Of a stretch of DNA of 49,021 bases, positions 1 to 7,553 are shown one piece after another (position 1 is the stretch's first letter; the number at the start of each line of letters is the position of its first letter). The DNA comes from an uncultured Duncaniella sp. (GTDB lineage Bacteria > Bacteroidota > Bacteroidia > Bacteroidales > Muribaculaceae): positions 6,829 through 55,849 of the forward strand of contig CAJTQR010000007.1 in NCBI GenBank assembly GCA_910578515.1, read 5' to 3'. The position numbers were made by a program, and so were the translations under genes. The notes below the pieces were generated by a model. The model ran no database searches and was not told the origin of the DNA. It was given only the letters and a program-made list of their open reading frames with translations.

Positions 1-59
1 AATCAATCCGGCTAAAAATAAAATTATAGAGTCAACAATATTCATTAAATTAAAAAACA

Positions 60-632
60 ATGACAACCAACATTCTAAAAAATGTATGTAAGCTGCTCGG
101 TCTGCTTCTTCTATTCGTTATGCCTATGGCGTTTACTTCTTGCAGCGACGATGACGACACAACCGAATTCAGCAATGACAAGGAGATGTATGACCATATA
201 GTCAGTGCAATAACCGATTCGGAGGGCAATCTTTATGCTGTTGAAACTTCTAAAGGGCAACGTGTTGCCACTACTGAATCATCAGCAGAGTCTCACAAGC
301 TATGCGAGTATATACTCGGCTCTTCATGGGACGGTAAGGATAAGACAGTGAATCTCGGTAATTATGGCAGTGTTCGCCTGATGTCTTCAACTATCGATGG
401 GGTTTACAATGTGATAAACTTCAATCTGACAGGAATCGAGTCACATACACTCACGATTGTATCTGAGGAATACCTTAAGCAAGACAATAGTTTTCTGACG
501 GCCGTGATGAACTTTATCAAACCTACATATAAATGTGAAAAGTGTGGTAAGGTATGGAGGGCTTGTCAAGGAGGGTATTCTGGAGCGCACGAATATTTCG
601 ATGGTTGTGACGGTAAAGTAGTGAAACTCTGA
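60..632 (+). CDS. Small surface-type lipoprotein with Cys-rich tail
   Basis: A 190-residue lipoprotein of unknown function. Residues 1-27 form a signal peptide with lipobox FTSC, so Cys28 should be lipidated. It is followed at once by SDDDD, which fits the Bacteroides lipoprotein export signal and suggests display on the cell surface. The middle part resembles no family I can name. The last ~30 residues carry CEKCGK and a further pair of Cys plus His (ACQGG, GAHEYFDGC), which could bind a metal as a zinc ribbon. It is the first gene of a same-strand row with the BMP-like and protease lipoproteins; the gap to the next gene is 44 nt. The 59 nt upstream are AT-rich with no complete promoter visible. 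Lipoprotein nature is firm, metal binding is inference. Confidence 0.75.
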   Translation: MTTNILKNVCKLLGLLLLFVMPMAFTSCSDDDDTTEFSNDKEMYDHIVSAITDSEGNLYAVETSKGQRVATTESSAESHKLCEYILGSSWDGKDKTVNLGNYGSVRLMSSTIDGVYNVINFNLTGIESHTLTIVSEEYLKQDNSFLTAVMNFIKPTYKCEKCGKVWRACQGGYSGAHEYFDGCDGKVVKL

Positions 633-676
633 TATATTTACCCTGCTGATTATTAACATTAAAAAAACGGTTATAT

Positions 677-1723
677 TTGGGAAATCTATTCTTCAGAAAA
701 AGGTTTACCATTGCTATTATTGCACTGTCATCGGTGATGATGGTTGCATGCTCGTCGGACAGCAATGAGCCTGATATTCCGGATGGACCTACGCCACAGA
801 TTATAGTGCTATATGGACCGGGTGGACTTGGAGACCAGGGATACAATGACAGAATCCTCGTTGGGGTGCAGAATTTTAAGAAGGAGCATCATGACGATGT
901 GGATATGTATCAGTACTCGCCCGGTTCGGTAGAGGATGCCAAACGTCTGCTCTCCGACTGGCTTTCACTTCCCGAGAGTGATATACCTGCTCTGTTTGTG
1001 GCGGCGAGCAATGACTATGAAGGTATTGTTACAGAGGCGCTCGAATACCGACAGCTTACGTCCAACAAACGGTTATTGCTTTTTGAAAGTGATAATGTTG
1101 CGGGGCTGCCTGTGACCACATTTCGTATGTCGATGTATGGTGCTTCATATCTTGCCGGCGTGACAGCTTCTGCATACGTTGCAGATAAGAGTTCCTGTCA
1201 TGGAAATGTGCTTGTGCTTCTTGCTCATCCGGGTGACAATACAATCGCCCGTGCCGGAAATGGTTTCAGCGAAGGATTCAACAGCAGAAACCCGGGATAT
1301 TTGGTATCCACAGAATATCTTGCCGACGATTGGAGCGGATATATATCGGCTCAAACCGCTTATCAGAACATGAGTAGATGGTCGCAAAGCTATGATTTCA
1401 TTTTCCCGGTGGCGGGAGGCAGTAATCAGGGCATTTACCGCTATACGCGGGAGCATGATGGCGCACCACTTACAGCGGGTATGGATGTGGACCAGTCGGG
1501 ACTCTCGCGCAACATAACCGGAAGTGTAATCAAGCAGATTGACAAGGTAATTTATAATTATATGGAGACGTGGCTTACAACAGGCGAATTGCCCGAATCG
1601 GGCATCTTCGGACTAAAAAGCGGTTATACCGACTGGTTGCTTTCGCCATATTTCCTACAGTATGAATCAATAGTTGATGCCGCAAGGTCTGAGGCTATGG
1701 AGATGGAGGAGAGAGAGTTATGA
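677..1723 (+). CDS. BMP/PnrA-like substrate-binding lipoprotein (TTG start)
   Basis: A 348-residue lipoprotein of the basic membrane protein (BMP/PnrA) fold, a periplasmic-binding family that in other bacteria binds nucleosides for ABC uptake. The signal peptide ends in the lipobox VAC with Cys25. Family-like segments are GGLGDQGYND near residue 50, PVAGGSNQGIYR near 245 and GMDVDQSG near 270, the last two matching the ligand-pocket region of PnrA. The only start that leaves a full signal peptide is TTG at 677: an in-frame stop lies at 647-649 and the first internal ATG falls inside the hydrophobic core. Its stop overlaps the next start (ATGA, 1720-1723), so translation of the two is probably coupled. 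No ABC permease or ATPase is adjacent, so a sensing or delivery role is as likely as uptake. Confidence 0.75.
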   Translation: MGNLFFRKRFTIAIIALSSVMMVACSSDSNEPDIPDGPTPQIIVLYGPGGLGDQGYNDRILVGVQNFKKEHHDDVDMYQYSPGSVEDAKRLLSDWLSLPESDIPALFVAASNDYEGIVTEALEYRQLTSNKRLLLFESDNVAGLPVTTFRMSMYGASYLAGVTASAYVADKSSCHGNVLVLLAHPGDNTIARAGNGFSEGFNSRNPGYLVSTEYLADDWSGYISAQTAYQNMSRWSQSYDFIFPVAGGSNQGIYRYTREHDGAPLTAGMDVDQSGLSRNITGSVIKQIDKVIYNYMETWLTTGELPESGIFGLKSGYTDWLLSPYFLQYESIVDAARSEAMEMEEREL

Positions 1724-3831
1724 GAATAAAATTATGGGGTATTTTCCTATTTCTTTTCCTGCTCTTGGTCTGTAGCTGTTCGGAGAATAACGACGTGGAA
1801 CCCGCCGAGGCTAAACCGGTGGTGGAAAAGACTGTGGCAGTAGTGCTCCCGATGGAAGATGGACTGAAAGTCCATTGGGAACAGATATTCAGACTGTTGA
1901 CACATAACATGCATCTCGCATTTTCCGGTCAGGACAAGGAAGTTAAACTGAATTTGGAATTTCACGATGAGACTACTGAGGAGTTGGAACAATTGGCTCT
2001 TAATCTTGCTGCACGTGATGATGTGTATGCTGTGATAGGAGGGCTTTATTCGGATAATGCCAGTACTCTTGCGGGGGTGCTCTGTCGTTCGGGTGTCACA
2101 TTCCTCACTCTTTCCACAACCGAAGAACTTGTGAGAGGTTTCGCTTCCACTGGAAATCTATGGGCAATGACCGAGACCGACATAACTCAATCGGAAGTTT
2201 TATTGAGCAAAGTCGTAAACTATGGCGGAGAGTCTGTGTCACTCATAGCCGATGGCTCCGACATCTATGGCAAAACATTTGTGGATTGGTTTGCCTTTCA
2301 AGCCAAGGAACTTGGGCTAACCGTTAAGGGGATAAACAGATATTCCGGTACTGGTATTGAAAGCGCTGCGCGTGCAGCGGCGGCAAGTGGTGCTGATTAT
2401 GTGATTTGTGCCCCAACACATGTCGATGAGATAGCAGAAGTAATTGATGTGTTCAATTCCACGCCTTTTATCGCTCCGAAATTATTGTTTTCAGATATGG
2501 GATATGGTTCTGATGTGATAGAACGGTTAGGACAGAGAGCTGAAGGGATAGAGGGTGTCTGTTTCGGAGCAAATCCCGAATCAGGTTTTGATGTGTCATA
2601 TAAAACATTCTTTGGTGTTGACCCTACGGTAGGTGCCGCTCAGATTTACGATGCCGGAATGTTGCTTACGTATGCGGCATGGTATCAGGAACTACATCAG
2701 GATGTGACGCTAAGGGACGCATTGCGGACCATAGTGGACGGTCGGGATTTCAATATGGGTTCATGGATGGGTGAGGATATGCGCAATGTGATAGTGGCTC
2801 TCTCCAAGGGTGATGCTCCGTATGTGCGTGGAGCTTCCGGTTGGCTTGATTTTGACAGCAAGGTCTACACCAATGTTCTTTCCACCGTGTACTATAATTA
2901 TAAAGTGTACGACGGTCGGTATATAATACTCGACTACAACACCGCCGATGGAGGAAACCGTACCGATGCCACTCTTGCAGGATGGAATTGGAAAGCTACT
3001 CAGATGCAGGAATTCGGGACCGTGGATGCCGGAATCAACTATGCTCCTCTGACAAAGCATCAGGCATTGCTGGTCGCCACATCTACCGGTTGGAGCAATT
3101 ATCGCCATCAGGCGGATGTGCTTGCCATGTATCAGTTATTGAAGGAACATGGTTATGATGACGATGAGATTATTCTCATCCTTGCCGATGATTTAGCCTC
3201 AAATACAATGAATCCTGCCCCTGGAATCATACGTGTAAAGCCCGGAGGGGAGAATCTTTGTCACGACATTCGTCTTGACTATAAGCTAAGAGATTTGACC
3301 ACGGATGATTTATGCAATATCATTTCGGGCAAACAGACTGAACGTACCCCCACGGTATTAAGTGGTGATGAGGAAACAAATATTTTTCTTTTCTGGAGCG
3401 GACATGGTACACCGGGTGCTTTATGTTGGGATGAAGATATGGCTGGTGTTACCGGTGAACGGCTGCGCGATGTGCTTGCGGAGTTGTATGAAAGGAAAAG
3501 CTATAGGAAATTAGGTGTATTTGTCGAGACATGTTATTCAGGAAGTGTCTTGGATAAATGTACCGGTTTCCCTGGCATGATTTTCTTTACGGCGGCTAAT
3601 CCCGATGAGACATCGAAGGCTGATGTCTTTAACACTGAGCTGGGCGTATGGATGAGTAATCGCTTCACCTCCACACTTCTTGAAAATCTCACCAACAAGT
3701 CAGCTATATCATTGCGGGAGCTTTACAATCGTCTATTCATAAACACTGTGGGGAGCCACGTGATGGTATACAACGCAGAGAATTATGGAAATCTTTATAA
3801 TTCATCAATGGATGAATTTATTAATCCCTGA
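1720..3831 (+). CDS. Lipoprotein fusing type I substrate-binding domain to C13 (legumain/GPI8-type) cysteine protease
   Basis: A 703-residue chimera. Residues 1-19 are a signal peptide with lipidated Cys20 (VCSC). Residues ~38-440 look like a LivJ-type (Peripla_BP_6) binding domain: VIGGLYSDNAS near 108, AQIYDAGMLLTYAA near 307 and a terminal GASGWLDFDSK strand. Residues ~449-700 are a peptidase of family C13. WSNYRHQAD gives Asn460, Arg462 and His463, LADDLASNTMNPAPG is the family's next block, SGHG gives catalytic His562, and ETCYSGS gives Glu603 and catalytic Cys605. The His-Cys spacing is 43, close to 41 in human legumain. The TAANPDE and SHVMVYN segments also match legumain. The usual C-terminal legumain prodomain is absent. 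The start overlaps the BMP gene by 4 nt. Likely a cell-envelope protease whose activity or location is tied to ligand binding; that link is inference. Confidence 0.85.
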   Translation: MRIKLWGIFLFLFLLLVCSCSENNDVEPAEAKPVVEKTVAVVLPMEDGLKVHWEQIFRLLTHNMHLAFSGQDKEVKLNLEFHDETTEELEQLALNLAARDDVYAVIGGLYSDNASTLAGVLCRSGVTFLTLSTTEELVRGFASTGNLWAMTETDITQSEVLLSKVVNYGGESVSLIADGSDIYGKTFVDWFAFQAKELGLTVKGINRYSGTGIESAARAAAASGADYVICAPTHVDEIAEVIDVFNSTPFIAPKLLFSDMGYGSDVIERLGQRAEGIEGVCFGANPESGFDVSYKTFFGVDPTVGAAQIYDAGMLLTYAAWYQELHQDVTLRDALRTIVDGRDFNMGSWMGEDMRNVIVALSKGDAPYVRGASGWLDFDSKVYTNVLSTVYYNYKVYDGRYIILDYNTADGGNRTDATLAGWNWKATQMQEFGTVDAGINYAPLTKHQALLVATSTGWSNYRHQADVLAMYQLLKEHGYDDDEIILILADDLASNTMNPAPGIIRVKPGGENLCHDIRLDYKLRDLTTDDLCNIISGKQTERTPTVLSGDEETNIFLFWSGHGTPGALCWDEDMAGVTGERLRDVLAELYERKSYRKLGVFVETCYSGSVLDKCTGFPGMIFFTAANPDETSKADVFNTELGVWMSNRFTSTLLENLTNKSAISLRELYNRLFINTVGSHVMVYNAENYGNLYNSSMDEFINP

Positions 3832-3972
3832 AATCAATAGACAATAACAAAGGAAACATTATTCTAAGGACACATAATAGTTACATTTGCCAGACTCTTC
3901 AAACAGTTACTTTGTTACGTAACGATTGTTTCAAAATAAATGTAATGAATTGCTTATTGATAGTGGAAATGC

Positions 3973-4006
3973 AACCAGGCGGTGCCGTGAATGGCATCGC
4001 CTGGTT
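3973..4006. terminator. Hairpin between convergent lipoprotein and galK genes
   Basis: A 14-bp stem with one G-T wobble and a 6-nt loop lies between the convergent protease gene and galK. The T tract on either side is weak, so it is only terminator-like. A short GTTACGTAAC palindrome sits at about 3914-3923. Nothing else is seen in 3832-4095. Confidence 0.55.
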
Positions 4007-4095
4007 GGTTTATGAATCGAACTGAATGTTGTTCAGACAGGTGGATTTTTATCAATTATATTCTGTCCGAACTGGTACGTATACGGGCTTAAGTA

Positions 4096-5238
4096 TTATT
4101 CAGCGTAACGACGGGCACCGTCAGAGATTACAACATCGTAAATCTTGGGTTCGTGACCGTATTTAGCATTGAATTTTTCCTTTGCAGTATCGATAAACTT
4201 GTGGTAAAGGGCATTGGGCACAAGGTTAATGGTACAGCCACCGAAGCCGCCACCCATAATACGTGAACCGGTCACACCGCATTCCTTAGCTATATCGTTG
4301 AGGTAATCGAGCTCTTCGCATGATACTTCATAGTCCTTTGATAGACCACGGTGAGTTTCATACATGAGTTTGCCTACAGTCTCTACATCGCCACGGTTGA
4401 GGGCATCGCATACTTCGAGCACACGTTCTTTTTCCTCAATGACGAATTTAGCGCGCATGTAATCCTCTGCTGAGATGTCAGCCTTGATTGAGTTGAGCAT
4501 ATCCATATCGGCGTCGCGGAGAGTCTCGATGCCAAGGTGACGAGCCACGTTCTCGCATGACTGGCGACGCTTGTTGTAGGGAGAGTCAACAAGTTCGTGC
4601 TTAACCACAGAGTCAACGAGAACCAGACGGTAACCGTCAATCTTGAAGGGGAAATATTCAAACTCGAGTGAACGGCAGTCGAGACGCATGAGGTTGTCCT
4701 TCTTGCCAAACACTGATGCGAACTGGTCCATAATGCCGCAATTCACGCCGCAATAATTGTGCTCGGTTGACTGACCAATCTTGGCAAGCTCAAATTTGTC
4801 GATTGTGTTACCGTTGAAAAGGTCGTTGAGGGCGAATGCGAAGCATGATTCGAGGGCTGCAGATGATGAAAGACCGGCGCCAAGGGGCACATTGCCCGCG
4901 AAAGTGGCATCGAAACCTTTCACAACACCGCCACGTTTGATAGTCTCGCGGCATACACCGAAGATGTAGCGTGCCCACTGTTGAGAGGGTGCATCTTCTT
5001 CTTTAAGTCCGAAGTGAGCTTCCTCGTCGATGTCAATGGAGTAAACGTTCACGGTGTCGGTGCCGTTAGGACGGATGTCAGCGAGAATAACCTTGTCGAT
5101 TGCACCGGGGAAAACGAATCCGCCGTTGTAGTCGGTATGCTCGCCGATAAGGTTGATACGGCCGGCAGATGCATATAGTGTTCCTTCACCTCCGAAGTGA
5201 GAGGCGAAAGCGGTGGTGACTTTTTCTTTCAGTTCCAT
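4096..5238 (-). CDS. galK: Galactokinase
   Basis: Phosphorylates alpha-D-galactose to galactose 1-phosphate with ATP in the cytoplasm, first committed step of the Leloir pathway. At 380 residues it matches the usual length. Visible GHMP-kinase motifs: galactose signature GRINLIGEHTDYNGG near residue 26, the ATP loop GLSSSAALE near 120, and GGGFGGCTI near 335. It is the last gene of a minus-strand cluster with a nucleotidyltransferase (41 nt upstream) and galM. No galT or galE is in the cluster. The start ATG at 5238 begins MELKEKV and precedes the first conserved strand by the normal distance. Confidence 0.97.
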   Translation of the reverse strand: MELKEKVTTAFASHFGGEGTLYASAGRINLIGEHTDYNGGFVFPGAIDKVILADIRPNGTDTVNVYSIDIDEEAHFGLKEEDAPSQQWARYIFGVCRETIKRGGVVKGFDATFAGNVPLGAGLSSSAALESCFAFALNDLFNGNTIDKFELAKIGQSTEHNYCGVNCGIMDQFASVFGKKDNLMRLDCRSLEFEYFPFKIDGYRLVLVDSVVKHELVDSPYNKRRQSCENVARHLGIETLRDADMDMLNSIKADISAEDYMRAKFVIEEKERVLEVCDALNRGDVETVGKLMYETHRGLSKDYEVSCEELDYLNDIAKECGVTGSRIMGGGFGGCTINLVPNALYHKFIDTAKEKFNAKYGHEPKIYDVVISDGARRYAE

Positions 5239-5279
5239 GGCTTTTAATGATTTTATATAGGGTAAGTAAAATTTTCAGT

Positions 5280-6185
5280 TTAGAACATTTTTTCGGGGTA
5301 AGTGCCATTAGCGTGAAGCTCGGCGAATTTTTCCACCACTCCGGGACGGTCAGCTGCATAAGTCACGCCAAACCATTTTGAGTCAGTGTCGAGTACCTTG
5401 ACAGTAGCCTCGTTGTTGTGGATGAGGGTGTCGATGCAGAGGGGGATGAAGAATTCGGCTTTCGGAGTGTTGATATCCTTGTCGAGGAATTTGCGGAATT
5501 CACGGTCGCTATATTCAAAATAGTCGGGTGTGAAACCCCAGAGGTTCATTGACACCGGAGTCATGGGGTCAAGAGTCTGCTCAACGCCGTTTTCGTCAGT
5601 AAAAACTATATCGCCGTTAGGAGCATAAGAAATAGCAGTGCGTTCAACGACACCGGTCAGATTACCGTCTGCTCCGGTAGAGCATACACCGCGAGCTACC
5701 GAGCCATTCTCAGTCATGGTATTGCCAACACGGAAACCAACCATTGAATAGTCGCCCTTGCGGTCTCTGGGACGCATCAAATCCTCGGCGATTACGCGGA
5801 ATGCATCACGACCATAGAAGTCATCGGCATTGATTACAGCGAAAGGTTCGTTGATAACCTCTTTGCCCATGAGCACTGCATGGTTGGTGCCCCAGGGTTT
5901 GCTACGGTCAGCGGGACAGGTATAGCCTTCGGGAAGTTTGTCGGTTGACTGGAATACGACTTCCACGGGGATATGACCTTCATATTTTGAAAGGATTTTT
6001 TCACGGAAATCCTTCTCGAAATCTTTACGGATAACAAAAACTACCTTTCCAAAACCTGCCTGGATAGCATCGTAGATAGAGTAGTCCATGATGGTTTGAC
6101 CTTGGGGACCCAGCGGGTCGAGCTGCTTGAGACCGCCATAACGGCTGCCCATACCTGCAGCGAGCACAAATAACGTTGGTTTCAT
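5280..6185 (-). CDS. Sugar-1-phosphate nucleotidyltransferase family protein
   Basis: A 301-residue NTP_transferase fold protein. The N-terminus LFVLAAGMGSRYGGLKQLDP is the nucleotide-binding loop with the signature Arg and Lys, and VINADDFYG near residue 115 supplies the metal-binding Asp region. Related enzymes join NTP and a sugar 1-phosphate to make NDP-sugar plus pyrophosphate. Placed between galM and galK with 10 nt to galM, it probably works on galactose 1-phosphate or glucose 1-phosphate and may replace the missing galT; this is inference. The frame is open upstream to 6281, but that part overlaps galM and the family's first strand begins at MKPTLF, so the start is set at 6185. Confidence 0.85.
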   Translation of the reverse strand: MKPTLFVLAAGMGSRYGGLKQLDPLGPQGQTIMDYSIYDAIQAGFGKVVFVIRKDFEKDFREKILSKYEGHIPVEVVFQSTDKLPEGYTCPADRSKPWGTNHAVLMGKEVINEPFAVINADDFYGRDAFRVIAEDLMRPRDRKGDYSMVGFRVGNTMTENGSVARGVCSTGADGNLTGVVERTAISYAPNGDIVFTDENGVEQTLDPMTPVSMNLWGFTPDYFEYSDREFRKFLDKDINTPKAEFFIPLCIDTLIHNNEATVKVLDTDSKWFGVTYAADRPGVVEKFAELHANGTYPEKMF

Positions 6186-6195
6186 TGTGTGTTGA

Positions 6196-7233
6196 TTATT
6201 TGAATTTAAATACGATTGTTTCGTTATATTCCTCACCGGGGTTGAGTTCGGATGTCGGGAAAGAGGGTTTGTTGGGTGCATCGGGGAATCCCTGACACTC
6301 TATTGCCACGCCGTCGTAGTCCTCATATTTGCCACCTGAAATTGACTCCGGGCATCCGGCCAGCCAGTTGCCGGTGTAAATCTGCATGCCAGGCTGAGTG
6401 GTGCTGACCTCCAGGGCACGTCCTGACTTGAGGCTGCGGAGCTGAGCCACCGGGCGGAGTTTCCCTTTCTCATAGCCATCGATAACCCAGCAGTGGTCAT
6501 AGCCTTTGCCGATTTTGAGTGGCTCGAAGTCGGCTTTGATATCCTTGCCGATAGCTTTGAATTCAGTAAAATCCATCGGGGTGCCCTTGACAGGAGCGAG
6601 TTCGCCGGTAGGAATCTGAGTGGGGTCGGTGGGGAGATAATGAGTAGCCTCGAGCTTCATCTCATGGTCAAGTACCGAGCCTGAATTTTCACCGTCAAGG
6701 TTGAAGTATACATGGTTGGTTAGGTTGACCACGGTTTTCTTGTCGGTGATAGCTTTAAGGACAAGAGAAAGTTCGTTTTCATCGTTCCATGTATAGGCGG
6801 CTGTCACGGTCATGTTGCCGGGATAACCTTCCTCTCCATCCTTGGCGTGGTAGGTGAACACTACAGTGTCATTTTCAGCCACGCTGTCCCAAATCTGGTT
6901 TTGGAAACCTTCGGGACCGCCATGAAGAGCATTGGGACCATTATTGATGGCTAATGAGTATTCTTTACCGTCGAGAGTGAAATGACCGAGGGCAATGCGG
7001 TTGGCGAAACGTCCGGGGACTTTGCCGGCGCATGGACCGTCGGCGATATATGATGCGGGCTCTTTGTATCCGAGCACTACGTCAGCGAGGTTGCCTTCCT
7101 TGTCAGGGACAATTACTGATACGATTCCGGCTCCGAGGGAAGAGAGTGTGACACTTGCGCCGGTTGAGTTTGAGAGGGTATAGAGCGTAATTTCGCCTTT
7201 GGGTGATTGCGCTACAGATTTTTCAATTTTCAT
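6196..7233 (-). CDS. galM: Aldose 1-epimerase (mutarotase)
   Basis: Interconverts the alpha and beta anomers of galactose or glucose, supplying the alpha form that galactokinase uses. Its 345 residues match the E. coli GalM length. Family features include NALHGGPEGFQNQIWD (substrate His), NLTNHVYFNLDGE (second catalytic His region) and the late segment VAIECQGFPDAPN with the expected catalytic Glu. The start is placed at the ATG at 7233 (MKIEKS) because the 13 codons upstream are not family-like. First gene of the minus-strand galactose cluster, with a promoter at 7296-7326. Confidence 0.93.
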   Translation of the reverse strand: MKIEKSVAQSPKGEITLYTLSNSTGASVTLSSLGAGIVSVIVPDKEGNLADVVLGYKEPASYIADGPCAGKVPGRFANRIALGHFTLDGKEYSLAINNGPNALHGGPEGFQNQIWDSVAENDTVVFTYHAKDGEEGYPGNMTVTAAYTWNDENELSLVLKAITDKKTVVNLTNHVYFNLDGENSGSVLDHEMKLEATHYLPTDPTQIPTGELAPVKGTPMDFTEFKAIGKDIKADFEPLKIGKGYDHCWVIDGYEKGKLRPVAQLRSLKSGRALEVSTTQPGMQIYTGNWLAGCPESISGGKYEDYDGVAIECQGFPDAPNKPSFPTSELNPGEEYNETIVFKFK

Positions 7234-7295
7234 TAGAAAGATGATATGTTGTTTAAGGTGATAATCCGCCACTGCATGGACGGATTAATTTATTG

Positions 7296-7326
7296 CAAAT
7301 ATAGCTAAAACAAAAGTATGTCACAA
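7296..7326 (-). promoter_or_regulatory. Bacteroidetes-type promoter of the galactose cluster
   Basis: On the minus strand TATATTTG (7303-7296) fits the TAnnTTTG -7 element, and TTG (7326-7324) lies 20 nt upstream where the -33 element belongs. Transcription would begin near 7291, about 60 nt before galM. Confidence 0.65.
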
Positions 7327-7398
7327 CATTTTTAGGAGTAAAAAACTTTTTTCAACACCTATTTATGTATTCGACAGGGAAATATGAATAAAAATTCG

Positions 7399-7406
7399 TA
7401 CCTTTG
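7399..7406 (+). promoter_or_regulatory. -7 element for the ABC-F gene
   Basis: TACCTTTG matches TAnnTTTG. No TTTG is present at the right distance upstream; a TTCGACA-like stretch is the best partner. The predicted leader before the ABC-F start is about 140 nt long. Confidence 0.5.
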
Positions 7407-7459
7407 CACCCCGAATTTGATAATATAGCCCACTATAGGTAACTCCACGCAGTGCATTA

Positions 7460-7536
7460 ATGAAGCCGCTCTGAATGAACGGAATATTGATTTTAAGGTG
7501 CAGATGTTATTTTAGAGTTCCATAATGGCGTTTTAA
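7460..7536 (+). promoter_or_regulatory. Chain of mini-ORFs in the ABC-F leader
   Basis: Three tiny reading frames run end to end in the leader: 7460-7474 (4 codons plus stop), 7475-7525 (16 codons plus stop, starting right after the first stop) and 7525-7536 (overlapping the previous stop). Some ABC-F genes in other phyla are controlled by leader peptides. No terminator/antiterminator pair is evident here, so a regulatory role is speculative. Confidence 0.2.
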
Positions 7537-7553
7537 TTTTAAGATTTACATAA

